Below are positions 61,355 to 64,000 of a DNA stretch of 64,000 nucleotides, piece by piece. Position 1 is the stretch's first letter, and each line of letters starts with the position of its first letter. A model generated the notes under the pieces. The model saw nothing but the letters and a program-made list of their open reading frames with translations. It was not told the DNA's origin and made no database searches. Source of the DNA: Acidobacteria subdivision 2 bacterium RH1 MAG20 (GTDB taxonomy: Bacteria; Acidobacteriota; Terriglobia; Terriglobales; Acidobacteriaceae); the NCBI GenBank assembly GCA_002197545.1, contig NFUO01000066.1:68230-132229 (forward strand), given 5' to 3'. The position numbers and the translations under genes were made by a program.

Positions 61355-61963
61355 TTATTTGTCGCGGCGGACGTAGCGGCGGTCGCTGATGACGTATTGG
61401 CCGCTGAGGACGCGGGTGATCGCTTCGGTGTAGACGACGTGTTCCTGCTGCAGAATGCGGGCCGAGAGGGTTTCAGCGGTGTCATCCTCTTTGATGGGGA
61501 CCGTCTTTTGCAGGATGATGACGCCGTGATCGACAGCCTCATCGACGAAGTGGACGGTGCAGCCGGCAACCTTCGCGCCATATTCGAGCGCCTGTCTCTG
61601 AGCGTCGAGGCCGGGAAAAGCGGGCAGCAGCGAGGGGTGGATGTTGAGGACGCGGTTGGGAAAGGCGCGCACAAACTCTTCGGTGAGGACGCGCATGTAT
61701 CCGGCAAGACAGATCAGATCGACGCGATGCTGATGCAGCCGGGCAATCATCTCCGCATCGTGGTCGGCGCGCTTGCGTCCGGCTGAAGGAACGCAGAAGG
61801 CGGGGATCTTCAGCTCACGTGCAGCGTCCAGTCCGGGAGCGTCTTCGCGGTTGGAGAGAACGACTGCGATCTTTGCGCCGAGCAAGCGATGATCGCTGAT
61901 TGCCTTGGCAATCGCAAGAAAGTTCGACCCGCGCCCGGACAGCAAGATTCCTAGCCGCTTCAC
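61355..61963 (-). CDS. purN: Phosphoribosylglycinamide formyltransferase PurN
   Basis: A 202-residue protein: LSGRGSNFLAI at 8-18 binds the phosphate, NIHPSLLPAFPGLDAQ near 106 gives the catalytic Asn and His, and HFVDEAVDHGVIILQ near 137 gives the Asp loop. It transfers the formyl group from 10-formyl-THF to GAR in purine synthesis. It follows purM by 105 bp on the same strand, the usual gene order, and ends 11 bp from the convergent protease gene. Confidence 0.96.
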   Translation of the reverse strand: MKRLGILLSGRGSNFLAIAKAISDHRLLGAKIAVVLSNREDAPGLDAARELKIPAFCVPSAGRKRADHDAEMIARLHQHRVDLICLAGYMRVLTEEFVRAFPNRVLNIHPSLLPAFPGLDAQRQALEYGAKVAGCTVHFVDEAVDHGVIILQKTVPIKEDDTAETLSARILQQEHVVYTEAITRVLSGQYVISDRRYVRRDK

Positions 61964-62068
61964 TCCACGCTCCTATTTGGTTGTGCTGCCTAGTATCGAC
62001 GATACGTGACGAGGCTGCCGCTGCTATGTCTTTGGATGCCGTTAGCTATGCCAACGCTGCATCGGAAG

Positions 62069-63301
62069 CTAGTTGTAGCTGACCTTGCGCTCGCCGCGAA
62101 CGATGCGTCCGATGATGACATGGCGTTCGTTGGCGCGGTTGAGGATGGCCTTGGCCTTCTTGATCTTTTCGGCTGGGATGACGGCGATGAGGCCGATGCC
62201 CATGTTGAAGGTGCGCAGCATCTCGTCCTGGTCCACGTTGCCGAGCGCTTGCAGATGCTCGAACAAAGGGGGTACGTGCCAGGAGGCCAGGTCGACCAGC
62301 GCGCCCATGCCCTTTGGGAGGATGCGAGGCAGGTTCTCCGTGATGCCGCCGCCGGTGATGTGGGCCATGCCGCTGACGACTTCGGCTCCTGTTAATTTTT
62401 TGACGATGGCGAGATAGCTGCGGTGGGTGCGCATCAATGCCGCGCCAGTCTTGTCTTTCAACTCGTTGACGTAGTGGTCCGGGTTGTACTTTGCGACTTC
62501 AAAGAGCAGCTTGCGGGCCAGCGAGTATCCATTGGTGTGAAGGCCGTTGGAGGGCAGCCCGACGAGGACATCGCCCACCTCAATGGTGTCGCCGGTGATG
62601 ATCTTGTCGCGGTTCACCGCGCCGATGATGGTTCCGGCCAGGTCGTATTCACCGTCGGCGTAGAAGCCCGGCATCTGCGCCGTCTCGCCGCCGATAAGAG
62701 CGCAGCCGTTGGCGCGGCAGGCTTCGCTGATGCCCTGCACGACGGTCTCGATGATGGAGTTGTCGAGCTTGCCGGTAGCGAGGTAGTCGAGGAAGAAGAG
62801 CGGCGTGGCACCCTGTACAGCGATGTCGTTGACGCAGTGGTTGACGAGGTCCTGGCCGACGGTGTGATGGATGCCAAGCTCGAAGGCGACCTTGAGTTTG
62901 GTGCCGACGCCGTCGGTGGAGGAGACAAGCACCGGGTTTGGGAACTTTTCGAGGTCGAGCGCGAACAGGCCGCCGAAGCCGCCGATCTCGCTGAGCACCT
63001 GCCGGTTGAAGGTTTTGCGAGCGAGCATCTTGATGCGTTGCTTGCTGCGTTCAGCGCTGGTGATGTCGACGCCGGCGTCGGCGTAGCTGATGCTTTTTTT
63101 CGCCGTTGAGGTACGTTTACCGGCTGGTTCTGCCGCCTTGGCAGGCTTTTTCTGGTCGGCACCTTTCTTGAGGCCTATCGCAGAGCGGAGGGAGGATTCC
63201 GCGCGTGTCTCGGCGGCGCGCTGTGCCGGAGACTGCCTGGACGCGGCAGCATCCGTTAGTGTTTTAGCGGGCGTGGGGAAGGTATCATCCGGCAAAGTCA
63301 T
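62069..63301 (-). CDS. purM: Phosphoribosylformylglycinamidine cyclo-ligase PurM with basic N-terminal extension
   Basis: A 410-residue protein. From residue 68 it is a standard PurM: KKSISYADAGVDI, then FGGLFALDLEKFPNPVLVSSTDGVGTKLK, the ATP-site GDVLVGLPSNGLHTNGYSLAR and VSGMAHITGGGITENLPRIL. The first 67 residues are an Ala/Lys/Arg-rich extension (RSAIGLKKGADQKKPAKAAE) absent from typical 345-residue PurM proteins. No ATG, GTG or TTG close to residue 68 offers a conventional start, so the extension is probably translated. GGAG lies 2 bp before the ATG. It converts FGAM to AIR. Confidence 0.94.
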   Translation of the reverse strand: MTLPDDTFPTPAKTLTDAAASRQSPAQRAAETRAESSLRSAIGLKKGADQKKPAKAAEPAGKRTSTAKKSISYADAGVDITSAERSKQRIKMLARKTFNRQVLSEIGGFGGLFALDLEKFPNPVLVSSTDGVGTKLKVAFELGIHHTVGQDLVNHCVNDIAVQGATPLFFLDYLATGKLDNSIIETVVQGISEACRANGCALIGGETAQMPGFYADGEYDLAGTIIGAVNRDKIITGDTIEVGDVLVGLPSNGLHTNGYSLARKLLFEVAKYNPDHYVNELKDKTGAALMRTHRSYLAIVKKLTGAEVVSGMAHITGGGITENLPRILPKGMGALVDLASWHVPPLFEHLQALGNVDQDEMLRTFNMGIGLIAVIPAEKIKKAKAILNRANERHVIIGRIVRGERKVSYN

Positions 63302-63424
63302 GCTCCATAGGTATTATCGCTTGAAGAAGAAGAATTTCAGTCTAGCAGGATGAGGATAAGTCACTGAAAATTGAGCTTTGTTTGTGCTCCGTCACTTTCA
63401 ACCGGGGCTCTTATACTGAAGGAG

Positions 63425-64000
63425 ATGCCTCTTTCTCATAACCGCTCCCGCCAGTTGCAGCAACGCGCTGAAAAGTTTCTTCCTGGAGGCGTGGATTCGC
63501 CTGTCCGGGCGTTTTGTGCCGTGGGCGGCGATCCGCCATTTGTGACCCATGCTGAAGGTGCTTATCTGTTCGACGCGGATGGTAATCGCTATGTGGACTT
63601 CTTTGGATCGTGGGGGCCGATGATTCTTGGCCATGCGTTTCCGCCTGTGGTTGAGGCCATCCAGCAGGCGGCAGCACGGGGCGCGAGCTTTGGCGCTTCG
63701 ACGGCGGCGGAGGCCGATCTGGCTGAGTTGGTGACGCAGTGCTTCCCTTCGGTCGAGAAACTAAGGTTTGTCAGCTCCGGCACGGAGGCCTGCATGTCCG
63801 CTGTGCGGCTGGCGCGGGGCTTTACCGGGCACAATTTTGTCATCAAGTTCGAGGGCTGCTATCACGGCCACTCCGACGCCATGCTGGTGAAGGCAGGCTC
63901 CGGGGTGGCGACGCTGGGCATTCCGGGATCGGCGGGGGTTCCGAAGGAGGCCGCCCAGCATACGCTGGCGCTGCCCTTCAACGATCTTGCGGCGGTAAAG
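63425..64000 (+). CDS. hemL: Glutamate-1-semialdehyde 2,1-aminomutase, N-terminal part (cut by right edge)
   Basis: The first 192 residues of a fold-type I PLP enzyme. [20 protein letters not shown] is followed by [10 protein letters not shown] near 21-30, [20 protein letters not shown] near 68-87, [19 protein letters not shown] near 121-139 and [18 protein letters not shown] near 147-164, all diagnostic of HemL. The PLP lysine lies beyond the window. It makes 5-aminolevulinate for tetrapyrroles. AAGGAG abuts the ATG with almost no spacer, and a TATACT box (63412-63417) predicts transcription starting at the ATG, so the message may be leaderless. Confidence 0.93.
   Translation, partial: MPLSHNRSRQLQQRAEKFLPGGVDSPVRAFCAVGGDPPFVTHAEGAYLFDADGNRYVDFFGSWGPMILGHAFPPVVEAIQQAAARGASFGASTAAEADLAELVTQCFPSVEKLRFVSSGTEACMSAVRLARGFTGHNFVIKFEGCYHGHSDAMLVKAGSGVATLGIPGSAGVPKEAAQHTLALPFNDLAAVK

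Noticed and set aside
1..64000. tRNA, rRNA, CRISPR arrays, insertion sequences, prophage genes
   Set aside because: I scanned the intergenic stretches and the proteins and saw no cloverleaf-like sequence, regular repeat array, transposase, integrase or phage gene.

Overview
The window looks like a chromosomal segment of an Acidobacteriota member, most likely class Terriglobia, family Acidobacteriaceae (Edaphobacter/Granulicella/Terriglobus type). This is inferred from gene content, not from a search. The pointers are a PadR regulator paired with a very large MacB/FtsX-type permease, a giant Oar-like TonB-dependent receptor with an N-terminal carboxypeptidase-regulatory domain, a membrane protein fused to a spermidine-synthase domain, many exported glycan-degrading enzymes and a high-GC background. 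There are no rRNA, tRNA, CRISPR, phage or insertion-sequence genes that I can see.

Layout. 1-13.7 kb is an accessory carbohydrate locus: a ceramidase-like protein (cut by the left edge), an IclR regulator, a DegT-type aminotransferase, a heparinase II/III-like lyase, a Gfo/Idh/MocA dehydrogenase, a Tat-exported enolase-superfamily dehydratase, a Tat-exported sulfatase and, convergently, an exported GH38 alpha-mannosidase-like enzyme. 13.9-20.4 kb holds a short-chain dehydrogenase, a TauE/SafE plus DUF1634 pair, the conserved yceD-rpmF-plsX group, an unknown membrane protein and a MarR-GNAT fusion. 20.6-24 kb is the TonB receptor. 24-29 kb has thiE, sthA, a ROK kinase, a VOC protein and mutM. 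29-34 kb has the spermidine-synthase fusion divergent from a PadR gene and its permease. 34-41 kb has a TonB-C-domain protein, purA, small proteins, a HIT hydrolase and rpsA. 41-43 kb is a small TetR regulon. 43-52 kb has an AMIN/amidase_3 cell-wall amidase, a DUF6599-like protein, a GH2 glycosidase and two unknown membrane proteins. 52-58 kb has an ABC exporter, ppc and a small unknown protein. 58-64 kb is housekeeping: a Trm112-like zinc protein, folD, coaE, an HtrA protease, purN, purM and hemL (cut by the right edge).

How the parts work together. The first 14 kb probably strips sulfate, uronic acid and mannose-type residues from an extracellular or periplasmic glycan and then oxidises, dehydrates or transaminates the products. 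The remainder is mainly nucleotide, folate, CoA, haem and lipid metabolism plus envelope functions. Regulation is readable in several places. There are perfect inverted repeats at the PadR and TetR genes, sigma70-like promoters with 17-18 bp spacers, and several genes whose predicted transcription start falls on or within a few bases of the start codon.

The most unusual DNA-level signals are short repeats lying inside conserved coding sequences. Hairpin elements with the same architecture sit in thiE and in ppc, and one 15-mer occurs three times in the amidase gene and is read in all three frames. A promoter and terminator about 55-90 bp apart at 47.2 kb may mark a small RNA.
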